From Salinibaculum rarum (GTDB taxonomy: Archaea; Halobacteriota; Halobacteria; Halobacteriales; Haloarculaceae): a stretch of DNA of 64,000 nt. The position numbers were made by a program, and so were the translations under genes. The notes under the pieces are model-generated. The model did no database searches and was not told where the DNA came from. It saw only the letters and a program-made list of their open reading frames with translations. Numbering within the stretch: position 1 is the first letter of the stretch; each line of letters opens with the position of its first letter. Positions 1-8,646 of this stretch are shown piece by piece. Location of the stretch: assembly GCF_030505615.1 (NCBI RefSeq), contig NZ_CP129992.1:1240001-1304000 (forward strand), in the 5' to 3' direction.

Positions 1-760
1 GACGCTGACGGGCAGTGGACCAGCCGGGCGCGCCGTCGCAGAGACGGCCGGCAAACAGCTCAAAAAGACCGTCCTGGAACTGGGCGGGTCGGACCCCTTT
101 ATCATCCTCGACGACGCGGACCTTGCGGGTGCCGTCGAGACCGGTGTGCGGGCGCGAACCCAGAACGGCGGGCAGTCGTGTATCGCGGCAAAGCGCTTTA
201 TCGTCCACGAAGACGTCTACGACGAGTACGTCGACCGACTCGTGGACGCCTTCGAGAACCTCACCATCGGAGACCCGACCGACGAGGAGACCGACATCGG
301 GCCACAGGCCGACCCCGACCTCATGGCCGAACTGCACGAGCAGGTCCAGGAAAGCGCCGACGCGGGAGCCACGGTCCTGACCGGCGGTGAGCCACTCGAC
401 CGCGAGGGTGCGTTCTACCCGCCGACGGTGCTGACAGACGTGCCCTCGGGCTGTCCGGCCGACACCGAGGAGACCTTCGGCCCGGTCGCGACCGTCTACG
501 AAGTCGCCGACGAAGCGGAAGCAATCGCCGTCGCGAACGACACCCGATTCGGACTGGGCGCGAGCCTCTGGACCGAGGACCGAACGCGGGGGCAGCGACT
601 CGCGCGTGAGATCGAGGCAGGGTGTGTCTATATAAACCAGATGACCAAATCCGACCCGCGGGTCCCCTTCGGCGGCATCAAAGACGCTGGCTACGGGCGG
701 GAACTGTCCGAAGCGGGTATCAAGGAGTTCGTCAACCGAAAGACGGTCTGGACGGAGTAA
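1..760 (+). CDS. Aldehyde dehydrogenase, 3' part (succinate-semialdehyde dehydrogenase-like)
   Basis: This is the C-terminal half of an NAD(P)-dependent aldehyde dehydrogenase whose start lies before the window; the reading frame is open from base 2. The visible part begins in the cofactor domain ([14 protein letters not shown]) and includes the general-base glutamate motif LELGGSDPF, the catalytic cysteine in [11 protein letters not shown] and the C-terminal block [10 protein letters not shown]. The ending [24 protein letters not shown] resembles SSADH/YneI-type enzymes, which oxidise succinate semialdehyde to succinate. The substrate is inferred from that resemblance only. The gene ends about 120 nt before an ABC importer operon on the same strand, which could supply a precursor. 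Confidence 0.9.
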   Translation, partial: TLTGSGPAGRAVAETAGKQLKKTVLELGGSDPFIILDDADLAGAVETGVRARTQNGGQSCIAAKRFIVHEDVYDEYVDRLVDAFENLTIGDPTDEETDIGPQADPDLMAELHEQVQESADAGATVLTGGEPLDREGAFYPPTVLTDVPSGCPADTEETFGPVATVYEVADEAEAIAVANDTRFGLGASLWTEDRTRGQRLAREIEAGCVYINQMTKSDPRVPFGGIKDAGYGRELSEAGIKEFVNRKTVWTE

Positions 761-844
761 TCGTCGGTCTGTGCCGTTTACCGCTGGGGATGGGCGCCCA
801 GGCGGCGGGACGTGGCAGCAATTGACAATGTGCCACACAGAAGG

Positions 845-852
845 TTTTAATA
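845..852 (+). promoter_or_regulatory. TATA-box candidate of the first liv operon
   Basis: The AT block ttttaata sits about 30 nt before the ATG at 882 and about 27 nt before a GTG at 876. This is the usual archaeal TATA-to-start spacing for a leaderless or nearly leaderless mRNA. Confidence 0.5.
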
Positions 853-881
853 GGAATTAGGCGACAGTCAATCGTGTGACG

Positions 882-2129
882 ATGAACGACACAGGTAAGA
901 CTACGGACGGGACTGTACAGACTGGGACTTCACGCCGAAAGTTCCTGGCGAGTGCCGGGGCAGTCGGCGCACTCAGCCTCGCGGGCTGTGGTGGGTCGAC
1001 GGGCGGTGCAGACACGGTTACGGTTGCGAGCCTGAACCCGATTAGTGGGCCTTACAGCTCGCTCGGACCGAACCAGCGTGCGGGTGCGGAGCTCGCCGTC
1101 GAGCAAATCAACAACAACGACGACTACGACTTCGAAATCGACCTGGTTACGGGTGACACGCAGACCCAAGCGTCGGCCGCAAGCAGCGAGGCAAGCCGGT
1201 TGGTCCAGCAAGAGGGCGCAGAGTTCGTCTTCGGTGCAATCTCCAGTTCGGTCGCACTGGGTCTCAACGAGTTTGCCAGCCAGCGCGATGTTGTCTACTT
1301 CTCGGGCGGTGCAGCCGTCCCGATTACCGGAAGCTCGTGCAACGAGTGGGTGTTCCGGTGTGAGACTAACACCGCACAGGTCGCCGAAGCGATCTCTGCG
1401 TACACGGTGAACAACCTGGGCACGGACGTCTGGTTCCACAGAGCCAACTACGCCTACGGTGACTCCGTCTACGCCCGGGTCAAAGAGCGGATGCAGGCTG
1501 CAAACGACAACTTCACCGAGGTCGACTCGACGGGGTCCGAGCTCGGTTCCTCGAACTTCGGCTCCTATATCAGCCAGATTAGCAACTCCGAGGCTGATGT
1601 GGCCGTTCTCGCGATGACCGGCGGCGACCTCGTGAACTTCGTCAGCCAGGCCGCGAGCCAGGGCCTCACCGACCAGGTCGATCTCGTCTCTCCGACGATG
1701 ACGTTCCAGAGTGTCCGTCGTGGGACCGGAGACAGCATCGTCGGAACCTACGGTGGGGTTCGATACGTCCCGCTGCTGGACGTGGGCGACAACAATCAGT
1801 TCGTCGAGGCCTACCAGAACGCCGAAAACGCAGAGCCGGACAGTTTCGCACGCGTCGGCTACGACTCCATCCGGCTCATGGCCAAAGGGATGGACTCGGC
1901 CGGAAGCACCGAGCCCGCGGATGTCCGCGATGCACTCGCAGGTGGCACGTTCACGACCGCACTCGGAGATGTCACGCTGCGTGAGGGCGACCACCAGGCT
2001 ACCAACCCGACGTGGATGGCCGAACTGGTCCAGGGTGACGGTGACCTCGCTGACGTCGAACTCCTCAGCAAAACCGAGGGTGAAGACACGCTGCCGCCAG
2101 CCAGCGAGCTCGGCTGCGACCTGAGCTAA
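882..2129 (+). CDS. ABC transporter substrate-binding lipoprotein (LivK type), system 1
   Basis: This is the extracytoplasmic binding protein of a branched-chain amino acid or related importer (periplasmic-binding protein type I, HAAT family). The N terminus carries a twin-arginine signal (SRRKFLASAG) and a lipobox (LAGC), so it should be exported folded and anchored by a lipid-modified cysteine, the common haloarchaeal arrangement. The mature part, from ADTVTVASLNPISGPYSSLG, is typical of LivK. A GTG at 876 in the same frame is an alternative start; ATG 882 was preferred. It is the first gene of a livK-livHM-livG-livF operon. The ligand cannot be read from sequence; the upstream aldehyde dehydrogenase hints at an amino acid or aromatic compound. 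Confidence 0.9.
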   Translation: MNDTGKTTDGTVQTGTSRRKFLASAGAVGALSLAGCGGSTGGADTVTVASLNPISGPYSSLGPNQRAGAELAVEQINNNDDYDFEIDLVTGDTQTQASAASSEASRLVQQEGAEFVFGAISSSVALGLNEFASQRDVVYFSGGAAVPITGSSCNEWVFRCETNTAQVAEAISAYTVNNLGTDVWFHRANYAYGDSVYARVKERMQAANDNFTEVDSTGSELGSSNFGSYISQISNSEADVAVLAMTGGDLVNFVSQAASQGLTDQVDLVSPTMTFQSVRRGTGDSIVGTYGGVRYVPLLDVGDNNQFVEAYQNAENAEPDSFARVGYDSIRLMAKGMDSAGSTEPADVRDALAGGTFTTALGDVTLREGDHQATNPTWMAELVQGDGDLADVELLSKTEGEDTLPPASELGCDLS

Positions 2130-2138
2130 CCTCCCCCC

Positions 2139-4166
2139 ATGGTAGTCGCTGACTTCATCGAACAACTGCTGAACGGAATCACGGTGGGGATGGTGTACGT
2201 CCTCTTAGCCGCCGGACTCTCAGTTATCTTCGGCGTGATGGACGTCATCAACTTCTCGCACGGGGAACTGTTCGCACTCGGGGCGTACTTCGCGTTGAGT
2301 ATCGTCAACCCGCTCGGCGCTGGTGTCGGGTTCTGGGTCGCGCTCGTCGCCGCACCACTTATCGTCGGCCTCATCGGAGCGGCCATCGAGCGGACGACGA
2401 TTCGGCCGCTGTACGGGCGCAACCCGCTCTATCACATCCTCCTGACGTTCGGACTGGTCCTCGTGATAAACGACCTCATCCGGCTCGTCTGGGGGACAGA
2501 ACAGCAACAGCTCGGCGTGCCCGAGTATCTCAGTCAGTCGGTCGAGATACTCTCCGTGCGGCTGTCCCTGTACAACTACTTCATGATCGTCTTCGCGGCC
2601 CTGCTCGCGGCCGGCGTCTGGTACCTGCTCAACCGGACGAAATACGGGATGATAATCCGCGCCGGCTCGATGGACCGCGAGATGGTTCGGAACGTCGGCA
2701 TCGACATCGACCGCTACTACACCCTCGTGTTCGGAATCGGGGCTGCGCTGGCAGCGGTCGCCGGCGTCGTGCTCGGTGGCTACCAGAACGTCAACACCGG
2801 GATGGGAAGCAGCGTCATCATCCCCGCGTTCGTCGTCGTGGTGCTCGGCGGCCTGGGGAGTTTCCGTGGCGCGGTCGTCGGCGGTCTGCTGGTCGGCGTC
2901 GTCCAGACGCTGATGCGGACCTACAACGAGGCTGTCATCGCCAACTTCGGCGACTTCACGCTCGCCCTCCCGGACGTGGAGGGACTGACCATCTACCTGC
3001 TGATGATTGGCGTGTTGCTTGTGAAACCACAGGGGCTGTTTGGAACGCGGGGTGACGAGTCGGAAGGCGGCGAAGGCGAACTCCTTGTCGGCTCGAAAGG
3101 CGCCCTGTTAGAGACCTCGACGAAAAAGCGGCTGGGTGTGGTTCTCGTCGCGCTACTGGCGATTGCACCCTTCGCCGCGCTGTTTATCGGTGAGAGTTAC
3201 TACGTCATCGTGCTCAACGAGATTCTCATCTGGGCGATATTCGCGCTCAGCCTCGACATCGTGATGGGCTATGCGGGACTGGTCCCGCTGGGGCATACGA
3301 TGTTCTACGGTGTGGGTGCCTACACCGCGGCGCTCATCATGCTCCACTTCACGTCGTCGGTCATCGTCGTGTTGCTCGGCGCTATCCTCCTCTGTGCGAT
3401 ACTCGCCTGGATTGTCGGGAGCCTCTCGATTCGCGTCTCCGGGGTCTACTTCGCGATGATTACCCTGGCGTTTGCCGAGCTCATCTACAGCGCAGTGTTC
3501 AAATTCGAGTTCACGGGCGGCAGTGACGGCCTGCTCGGATTCGAGGCGCTCATGGGCATCGGCGGTATCGGTGTCCCGCTGTCCGACATCGAGTTCCTCG
3601 TTCTCGGTTACGAACTCGACCAGCAGATCGTCTTCTACTACTTCGCGCTCGCACTCGCCGTCCTCTCGTTCCTCTTCGCTCGCCGCGTGATGAACGCGCC
3701 CTTTGGCAGCGTTATCCAGTCGATTCGCGAGAGCGAGGAGCGCGTGGAGTTTATCGGGTACGACGTCGTGAAGTACAAGCGCCGCGCGTTCGTCATCAGC
3801 GGCGGAATCGCCGGTCTCGCCGGTGGACTCCTGGCAGTGAGTCCGAGCACGTTCATCATCTCGCCGGACCAGACCCTCGCCTGGGTCCACTCCGGCGAGG
3901 TCATCGTCATCGCGTTGCTGGGTGGCATGGGCACGCTGTTTGGCCCGATGCTCGGCGCCGGTGCATTCCTCGGTGCCGAGGAGATTCTCTCGGGCTACAC
4001 CGAACAGTGGCGGATGGTCATCGGGACCATCTTCATCCTGTTCGTGCTGTTCGTTCCGCGCGGACTGGTGTCGGTGCCCTCGCTGCTTGCCGCTCGCTTC
4101 GAGGACTCGGAAGAAGGTGACCCACCGCTCGGTATCGACGAATCGGAGGTGAACACCGATGACTGA
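2139..4166 (+). CDS. Fused LivH-LivM permease of ABC importer, system 1
   Basis: One 675-residue reading frame contains both permease subunits of a HAAT-family importer. Residues 1 to about 300 match LivH (GITVGMVYVLLAAGLSVIFGVMDVINFSHGE; VVVLGGLGSFRGAVVGGLLVG). After a hydrophilic linker (about 305-330), residues 330 to about 650 match LivM (SLDIVMGYAGLVPLGHTMFYGVGAYTAAL; IALLGGMGTLFGPMLGAGAFL). The two subunits are usually separate genes, as in the second system at 25768-27880. The frame is continuous and the linker is short and charged, so this looks like a true fusion. The end overlaps the next ATPase gene by 8 nt, indicating translational coupling. Confidence 0.92.
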   Translation: MVVADFIEQLLNGITVGMVYVLLAAGLSVIFGVMDVINFSHGELFALGAYFALSIVNPLGAGVGFWVALVAAPLIVGLIGAAIERTTIRPLYGRNPLYHILLTFGLVLVINDLIRLVWGTEQQQLGVPEYLSQSVEILSVRLSLYNYFMIVFAALLAAGVWYLLNRTKYGMIIRAGSMDREMVRNVGIDIDRYYTLVFGIGAALAAVAGVVLGGYQNVNTGMGSSVIIPAFVVVVLGGLGSFRGAVVGGLLVGVVQTLMRTYNEAVIANFGDFTLALPDVEGLTIYLLMIGVLLVKPQGLFGTRGDESEGGEGELLVGSKGALLETSTKKRLGVVLVALLAIAPFAALFIGESYYVIVLNEILIWAIFALSLDIVMGYAGLVPLGHTMFYGVGAYTAALIMLHFTSSVIVVLLGAILLCAILAWIVGSLSIRVSGVYFAMITLAFAELIYSAVFKFEFTGGSDGLLGFEALMGIGGIGVPLSDIEFLVLGYELDQQIVFYYFALALAVLSFLFARRVMNAPFGSVIQSIRESEERVEFIGYDVVKYKRRAFVISGGIAGLAGGLLAVSPSTFIISPDQTLAWVHSGEVIVIALLGGMGTLFGPMLGAGAFLGAEEILSGYTEQWRMVIGTIFILFVLFVPRGLVSVPSLLAARFEDSEEGDPPLGIDESEVNTDD

Positions 4167-4923
4167 CCCGGTGTTGAAAACCGAGGGACTGACGAAACGA
4201 TTCGGTGAACTGACCGCCGTCGACCACGTGGACCTCGAAGTCGAGAGCGGCGAGTTCCGGAGCGTCATCGGCCCGAACGGGGCCGGCAAGACCACGACCT
4301 TTAACCTCATCACCGGGGCGCTCATCCCGACGGAGGGGACTGTCACGTTCAAAGGCGAGGACATCACGACGATGGAACCCCACCATCGGGTCAGGCGCGG
4401 CCTCGGCCGCTCGTTCCAGATTACCAACGTCTTCGGCGGGCTCACCGTCCGCGAGAACGTTCGCGTCGCTGCACAGTCGGTTTACAACGACAACATCAAC
4501 CCTGTGTCGGCGATGTTCCGCGACAAGGACTCCTTCGACGACATCACGGCCCACACCAACGAGGTGCTCGAACAGATTGAACTCCGCGACCGGGCCGACG
4601 AGAAAGCAGAGACGCTCGCCTACGGTGACCAGCGCCGACTCGAAATCGGGCTCGTCCTCGCGACGGACCCCGAACTCGTCATGCTCGACGAACCCACCGC
4701 GGGGATGAGCAGCGAGGAGACCCGTGCGACGATGGACCTCATCGACGATGTGCTTGCAGACCAGTCGCTGATGCTCATCGAACACGACATCGACCTCGTC
4801 ATGCGGGTCTCGGACAAGATCACCGTGCTCACGCGCGGTGAAGAACTCGCGAGCGGGACGCCCGAGGAGATTGCGGAAAACGAAGCGGTTCGGGACGCGT
4901 ACCTTGGAGGTGTACGAGAATGA
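4159..4923 (+). CDS. ABC importer ATP-binding protein (LivG type), system 1
   Basis: This is a cytoplasmic ATPase subunit that powers the LivHM permease. Visible motifs are Walker A GPNGAGKTTT, a degenerate signature LAYGDQRRLEIG in place of LSGGQ (typical of LivG), Walker B LVMLDEPTAGM and the switch histidine IEHDID. The C terminus EAVRDAYLGG is the LivG-specific tail. The start overlaps the end of the permease and the stop overlaps the next start (ATGA), so the genes are translated as one unit. Confidence 0.93.
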   Translation: MTDPVLKTEGLTKRFGELTAVDHVDLEVESGEFRSVIGPNGAGKTTTFNLITGALIPTEGTVTFKGEDITTMEPHHRVRRGLGRSFQITNVFGGLTVRENVRVAAQSVYNDNINPVSAMFRDKDSFDDITAHTNEVLEQIELRDRADEKAETLAYGDQRRLEIGLVLATDPELVMLDEPTAGMSSEETRATMDLIDDVLADQSLMLIEHDIDLVMRVSDKITVLTRGEELASGTPEEIAENEAVRDAYLGGVRE

Positions 4924-5642
4924 CTGACCCACTCCTGTCGCTCGAGGGCGTCGAGGCCGGCTACGGCCTGACGAAAGTGCTACAGGGTGTCACGCTCGAC
5001 GTCGAGCGCGGGAGCGTCGTCTCGCTGGTCGGCCGCAACGGTGTCGGCAAGACCACGACGCTGCGCTCTATCGTCGGGAACATCACCCCATCCGGCGGCA
5101 CGATTACCTTCGACGGCCACGACATCACGACGATGAGTACCGAGGAGACAATCCGGAAAGGCATCACGTTCGTTCCCGAAGAGCGACGCATCTTCTCGGA
5201 GCTGACCGTCCGGGAGAACATCGAGATGGGGAAAATCGGTGCCAGCACGACCGATGGCCCCTCCGTCGACGAGGTCCTCGATATGTTCGAGAACCTCCGG
5301 GAGCGCGAGGACAGCCACGGGTCGGTCCTCTCCGGTGGCGAACAGCAGATGCTCGCCATCGGGCGCGCGCTCATCGCCGACCCTGACCTGCTCTTGCTCG
5401 ACGAGCCGACCGAGGGACTGGCTCCCTATATCGTCCGGCAAATCGAGGACATCATCGCGGACCTCAACGACCAGGGGATTACCGTGCTCGTCGTCGAACA
5501 GAACATCCCGGTTGCGCTTGGCGTCTCCGATTACTCCTACATCCTCGAGAAGGGCCACATCGTCCACGAAGGCCCCTCCGACGAGGTCCAGGAGAATCAG
5601 GAAGTGCTGGACAAGCACCTCGGTGTCGGGATGGCCGACTGA
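4920..5642 (+). CDS. ABC importer ATP-binding protein (LivF type), system 1
   Basis: This is the second ATPase of the heterodimeric motor. Visible motifs are Walker A GRNGVGKTTTL, signature LSGGEQQMLAIGRAL, Walker B LLLLDEPTEGLAP and the switch region VVEQN typical of LivF. Its length (240 aa) is normal for the family. It is the last gene of the operon; the next gene (Usp) has its own promoter about 55 nt on. Confidence 0.93.
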   Translation: MTDPLLSLEGVEAGYGLTKVLQGVTLDVERGSVVSLVGRNGVGKTTTLRSIVGNITPSGGTITFDGHDITTMSTEETIRKGITFVPEERRIFSELTVRENIEMGKIGASTTDGPSVDEVLDMFENLREREDSHGSVLSGGEQQMLAIGRALIADPDLLLLDEPTEGLAPYIVRQIEDIIADLNDQGITVLVVEQNIPVALGVSDYSYILEKGHIVHEGPSDEVQENQEVLDKHLGVGMAD

Positions 5643-5664
5643 GGGGCTGTCCAGCCGAGCGATA

Positions 5665-5672
5665 CATATTTT
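5665..5672 (+). promoter_or_regulatory. TATA-box candidate for the Usp gene
   Basis: An AT-rich acatatttta block lies about 27 nt before the ATG at 5697, consistent with a leaderless transcript independent of the liv operon. Confidence 0.5.
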
Positions 5673-5696
5673 AGAGTCGTCTCTGAATGTGCTACC

Positions 5697-6098
5697 ATGA
5701 AAGACGTACTCCTCGGTATCGACCAGAGCGTCGAACGCGCGGTTGCACAGGTCAACACGGTGCTGGAACTGTTCGACGTCGACAACATCCATGTGTACCT
5801 GCTACACGATTTCGTCGAGAATCCGGAAGGCGCCTCTGTCGTCCAGGTTGACTCCGTCAAGCGTGCGCAGGAACTTCTCGAAGACGCCGACATTCCGGTC
5901 GACCTCCGCGAGGGCAGCGGTGACCCCGCCGAATCGATAATCGAGACCTCTGAAGCAATCGACGCAGACGCAATCTGTATCGCTGGCCGCAAGCGCTCAC
6001 CAGCCGGCAAGATGCTGTTCGGGAGCGTCTCCCAGTCGGTCATCCTGAACACCCAACGGCCGGTGCTCCTCTGTAGCCCCTCTGACGACGAGGAGTAA
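5697..6098 (+). CDS. Universal stress protein (UspA family)
   Basis: A single-domain Usp of 133 residues with the usual alpha/beta fold. It starts MKDVLLGIDQSVERA and ends with the nucleotide-binding loop: GRKRSPAGKMLFGSVSQSVI fits the G-2x-G-9x-G(S/T) pattern of ATP-binding Usps. Haloarchaea commonly carry small Usps beside transporters, where a regulatory role is assumed but rarely shown. It converges with the IclR regulator gene. Confidence 0.88.
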   Translation: MKDVLLGIDQSVERAVAQVNTVLELFDVDNIHVYLLHDFVENPEGASVVQVDSVKRAQELLEDADIPVDLREGSGDPAESIIETSEAIDADAICIAGRKRSPAGKMLFGSVSQSVILNTQRPVLLCSPSDDEE

Positions 6099-6235
6099 CG
6101 CCACTCGGCGCTCTACCGTCGACTCTCTGTCCACTGGAATTGAACAGTCACCAGCGCACCGTCCGCCCATCAGTGTGGGTGTAGGTACCACAAACCAAGA
6201 AATTCGCCACTCCCGGGCTGTTCGAATTAGTAGAA

Positions 6236-6988
6236 CTATCTGTAGGAGAGGTTGACGCGCAACTCGCCCGAAATACCTCGCACGAGGTCGGCGAGGTCAC
6301 TCTCGATGCGCTCGTAGTCCAGACGGTCGGCGGGGCCGGAGATGCTGATGGCGCCGTAGACGTTGCCAGCGTTGTCCGTCAGGGGGGCACCGACCCCGGT
6401 GACGCCTTTGAGGAACTGTTCGGTGCCGTATGCGACGCCGCGTTCTTTGACATCGGCGAGTTCCGATTCGAGTTCCTCGCGACTGCGGCCGTCTGGGAGA
6501 GGGTAGTCGTAGCCATCGATGATGTCGCGGCGGCGCTGTTCGGGGAGCACCGAGAGGATGGCCATGCCGCCGGCGAGCTCGTAGAGTTCGGTGTGTTGTC
6601 CGATTCTGGAGTTGGTCCGAATCGCGCGACTGCCGAGCGATTTTGCCAGGAAAATCGCCTTGTCGTTTTCCTCGGTAATCCACCAGACTTTCTCGTTTGT
6701 CTCGTCTGCAATTTCGTCCAGTTTGGGCACGACCTCGTCGTACATGTCCTGCATCTCCCGGACCTCCATGCCAACGTCGAGGAATCGAAGACTCAACTGG
6801 TACTTCTGTGCCTCGTCCTGGACGACGTAGCCGCGGTCTTTGAGCGTCGATAGGTGAACGTGAACCGTACTCTTTGGCATGTCGACTGCCTCTGCGAGTT
6901 CAGTCACACCTGCGGTCCGCTGCGCTTTCAGCGCCTCGATGATGTCCAGCACGCGTTCGTCGGAACCGACCGTTCCCTTTGATGCCAT
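6236..6988 (-). CDS. IclR-family transcriptional regulator
   Basis: A 250-residue regulator. Residues about 10-70 form a winged helix (VGSDERVLDIIEALKAQRTAGVTELAEAVDMPKSTVHVHLSTLKDRGYV). Residues about 80-245 form the IclR ligand-binding domain (GVAYGTEQFLKGVTGVGAPLTDNAGNVYGAISISGPADRL). Such proteins usually control nearby catabolic or transport genes, so the upstream ABC importer and dehydrogenase are plausible targets (inference). The start codon lies inside the 10-bp palindrome ATGGTACCAT (about 6984-6993), and a TATA-like aatttatc lies near 7015, suggesting a leaderless and perhaps autoregulated transcript. Confidence 0.9.
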   Translation of the reverse strand: MASKGTVGSDERVLDIIEALKAQRTAGVTELAEAVDMPKSTVHVHLSTLKDRGYVVQDEAQKYQLSLRFLDVGMEVREMQDMYDEVVPKLDEIADETNEKVWWITEENDKAIFLAKSLGSRAIRTNSRIGQHTELYELAGGMAILSVLPEQRRRDIIDGYDYPLPDGRSREELESELADVKERGVAYGTEQFLKGVTGVGAPLTDNAGNVYGAISISGPADRLDYERIESDLADLVRGISGELRVNLSYR

Positions 6989-7867
6989 ATGGTACCATTA
7001 GGGTCTATCCTGATAAATTTGTTCACTGATGTCGAATCAGGTGTATGAGACTTTCTTAGGTCCGCTGGTGACAATTTCAATCAAAACACATCTCACAAAG
7101 CGGTTGAAATAATGGCTACTATTCCGGCTTAGCGAACTCGACCGATCGGTCAGAATCGCTATCTACGGGTGGGTTGGTATCTCAACCCAGGATACTAGTT
7201 CGAATTATTCGAATTATCAATCCCCCACCAGTCACTACCGAATCGGGCGGTATCCCACCAAAGAAGTGGCAATACAGGCCCCGACGCTCGTGTGGCGTTT
7301 GCTCTGTCGATACTCTGGAGGCAATTACCGCCTATCTTTGTTTGATAATGATGAACATCAAAGCGGGACAGCCCATGTTCACTGCTGTATCAGAGAATAA
7401 CACTCATATTCTTGTAATGGTTAGGGACTACATCTCTGAACTATTCATATCAGAAATATAGATAGATACAAGACTATCCAGAAAATAAACTAAATTTTGA
7501 TAGGGTCGGTTTATCATGAATGCTGTTGAAGCATTTGAGACTCTCTATCAAGTCATATCGTAACAGTCTTCGGCTCAGAATCGAATTTATAACCAGAAAA
7601 AATTATATCTAATATCTCTTACTATATTTATTCCGGGTCTATTTGAAATACTGAGTTTAAATCGGCTAAAATCTAATAAACAATTCTTCTAGAGGGGTTA
7701 ATCGAAGTATAAATGTGGAATCTAAGTTGAAACGCACGGATTATATAGTAATCACGCTCTATATTCGACCGTCCGACCTCAGACCATATCACTCGCCGCT
7801 TACTATATAAACCCCGCATATAGACTGCCGAAGTGTCATACCCGTTCCGCCCCTTCGTTGTACTAGG
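6989..7867. other. Long AT-rich intergenic region
   Basis: About 880 bp without a convincing gene. The right half (about 7300-7860) is far richer in A+T than its surroundings, with runs such as aaaaaattatatctaatat. It has a tandem 9-bp repeat (ttcgaatta twice, near 7200). The only open frame, at 7174-7461 on the plus strand (95 codons), lacks the acidic bias of its neighbours and matches nothing I recognise. TATA-like sequence near 7802 probably serves the GNAT gene. Confidence 0.6.
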
Positions 7868-7876
7868 TTGAACACA

Positions 7877-8485
7877 ATGGGAACGAAATCAGACGTCGGC
7901 GCAAGTCAGCAGGGGCTGACCTGGGACCACACCGACTGTGCGGGGACGGTGGGGTGTCCAGCACGCTGTCCGCGATTCGTCGACAAGGAAGGCACGCCGA
8001 TCTGTATCACGCCGGGTGGAGAAGAGGAAGCCGACGCTCTCGTCGACTTCTACGACGAATATCCGTCCCGGGACCGGTCGATGTCGCTCCCACCGCTGAC
8101 GAGGCCACAGATCGAGTCCTGGGTCGACCGAATCATCGACCGCGGCAAGAGCATCCTCGCGTACCACGACGGCGAACTCGTGGGCCACGTGGCATACCTG
8201 CCCGCCGACAAGGACGAGCCCGAACTCATCGTCTTCGTCGCCAGCGAGTATCAGAACCGCGGCCTCGGGACCGAACTCTGCCGACAGGCGATGGCACACG
8301 CGGCCGAGGACGACCACACCGCGCTCACGCTCCACGTCGACGTCGATAACCAGCGCGCCCTCGCAGTGTACCAGTCGCTCGGATTCGTCGAGGTCGACAG
8401 AAAGGACAAGCGCATCGAGATGCGGCTTGCCCTCGACGACGAAACGGTCGACGAGGTCCAGGCCCCGCCGGCGGCGCGTCTCTAG
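7877..8485 (+). CDS. GNAT-family N-acetyltransferase with N-terminal Cys motif
   Basis: Residues about 45-190 form a GNAT fold that transfers an acetyl group from acetyl-CoA. The acetyl-CoA loop is seen as EYQNRGLGTELCRQAM (Q/RxxGxG/A), followed by the C-terminal strand VDVDNQRALAVYQSLGFVEV. The first 40 residues hold several cysteines (DCAGTVGCPARCPRF, then PICITPG) that could bind a metal; this extension is not part of the standard domain. A TTG at 7868 in frame is an alternative start. The acceptor substrate is unknown. It stands alone behind a long AT-rich region. Confidence 0.85.
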   Translation: MGTKSDVGASQQGLTWDHTDCAGTVGCPARCPRFVDKEGTPICITPGGEEEADALVDFYDEYPSRDRSMSLPPLTRPQIESWVDRIIDRGKSILAYHDGELVGHVAYLPADKDEPELIVFVASEYQNRGLGTELCRQAMAHAAEDDHTALTLHVDVDNQRALAVYQSLGFVEVDRKDKRIEMRLALDDETVDEVQAPPAARL

Positions 8486-8599
8486 TTCCCTTCCTGCCCG
8501 GCTAGAACGTTCCCTGTGTTTTTCGTTCCGCTCAGAACTGCCCGCAGTTGCGACCCAAGTAAAACGATTGTGGGGGTTTAAATTTCAGTGTACTGGTAC

Positions 8600-8645
8600 T
8601 ACTGCCCACGGGTGCGGTAGACACTCGCTCCCGTGGATGGCAGTA
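8600..8645 (+). promoter_or_regulatory. Near-perfect inverted repeat just before the UbiA start
   Basis: Arm 8600-8612 (TACTGCCCACGGG) pairs with 8630-8645 (CCCGTGGATGGCAGTA) around a 17-nt loop. The 3' arm ends one base before the ATG at 8647. A TATA-like tttaaattt lies near 8578, so the inverted repeat would be in the mRNA leader. It could be an RNA hairpin limiting translation or an operator. Confidence 0.45.
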
Positions 8646-8646
8646 C

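Noticed and set aside
930..2165. 411-codon open frame antisense to the first livK gene
   Set aside because: Shadow frame caused by high GC. It has no family match, and the plus-strand frame has a Tat signal, lipobox and clear homology.
3153..4445. 430-codon open frame antisense to livHM and livG
   Set aside because: Composition is that of a mirror frame, rich in Arg, His and Glu without domains. It covers two well-supported genes.
7174..7461. 95-codon plus-strand frame in the AT-rich gap
   Set aside because: Not acidic, no homology recognised, no promoter with correct spacing. It could still be real but is unsupported.
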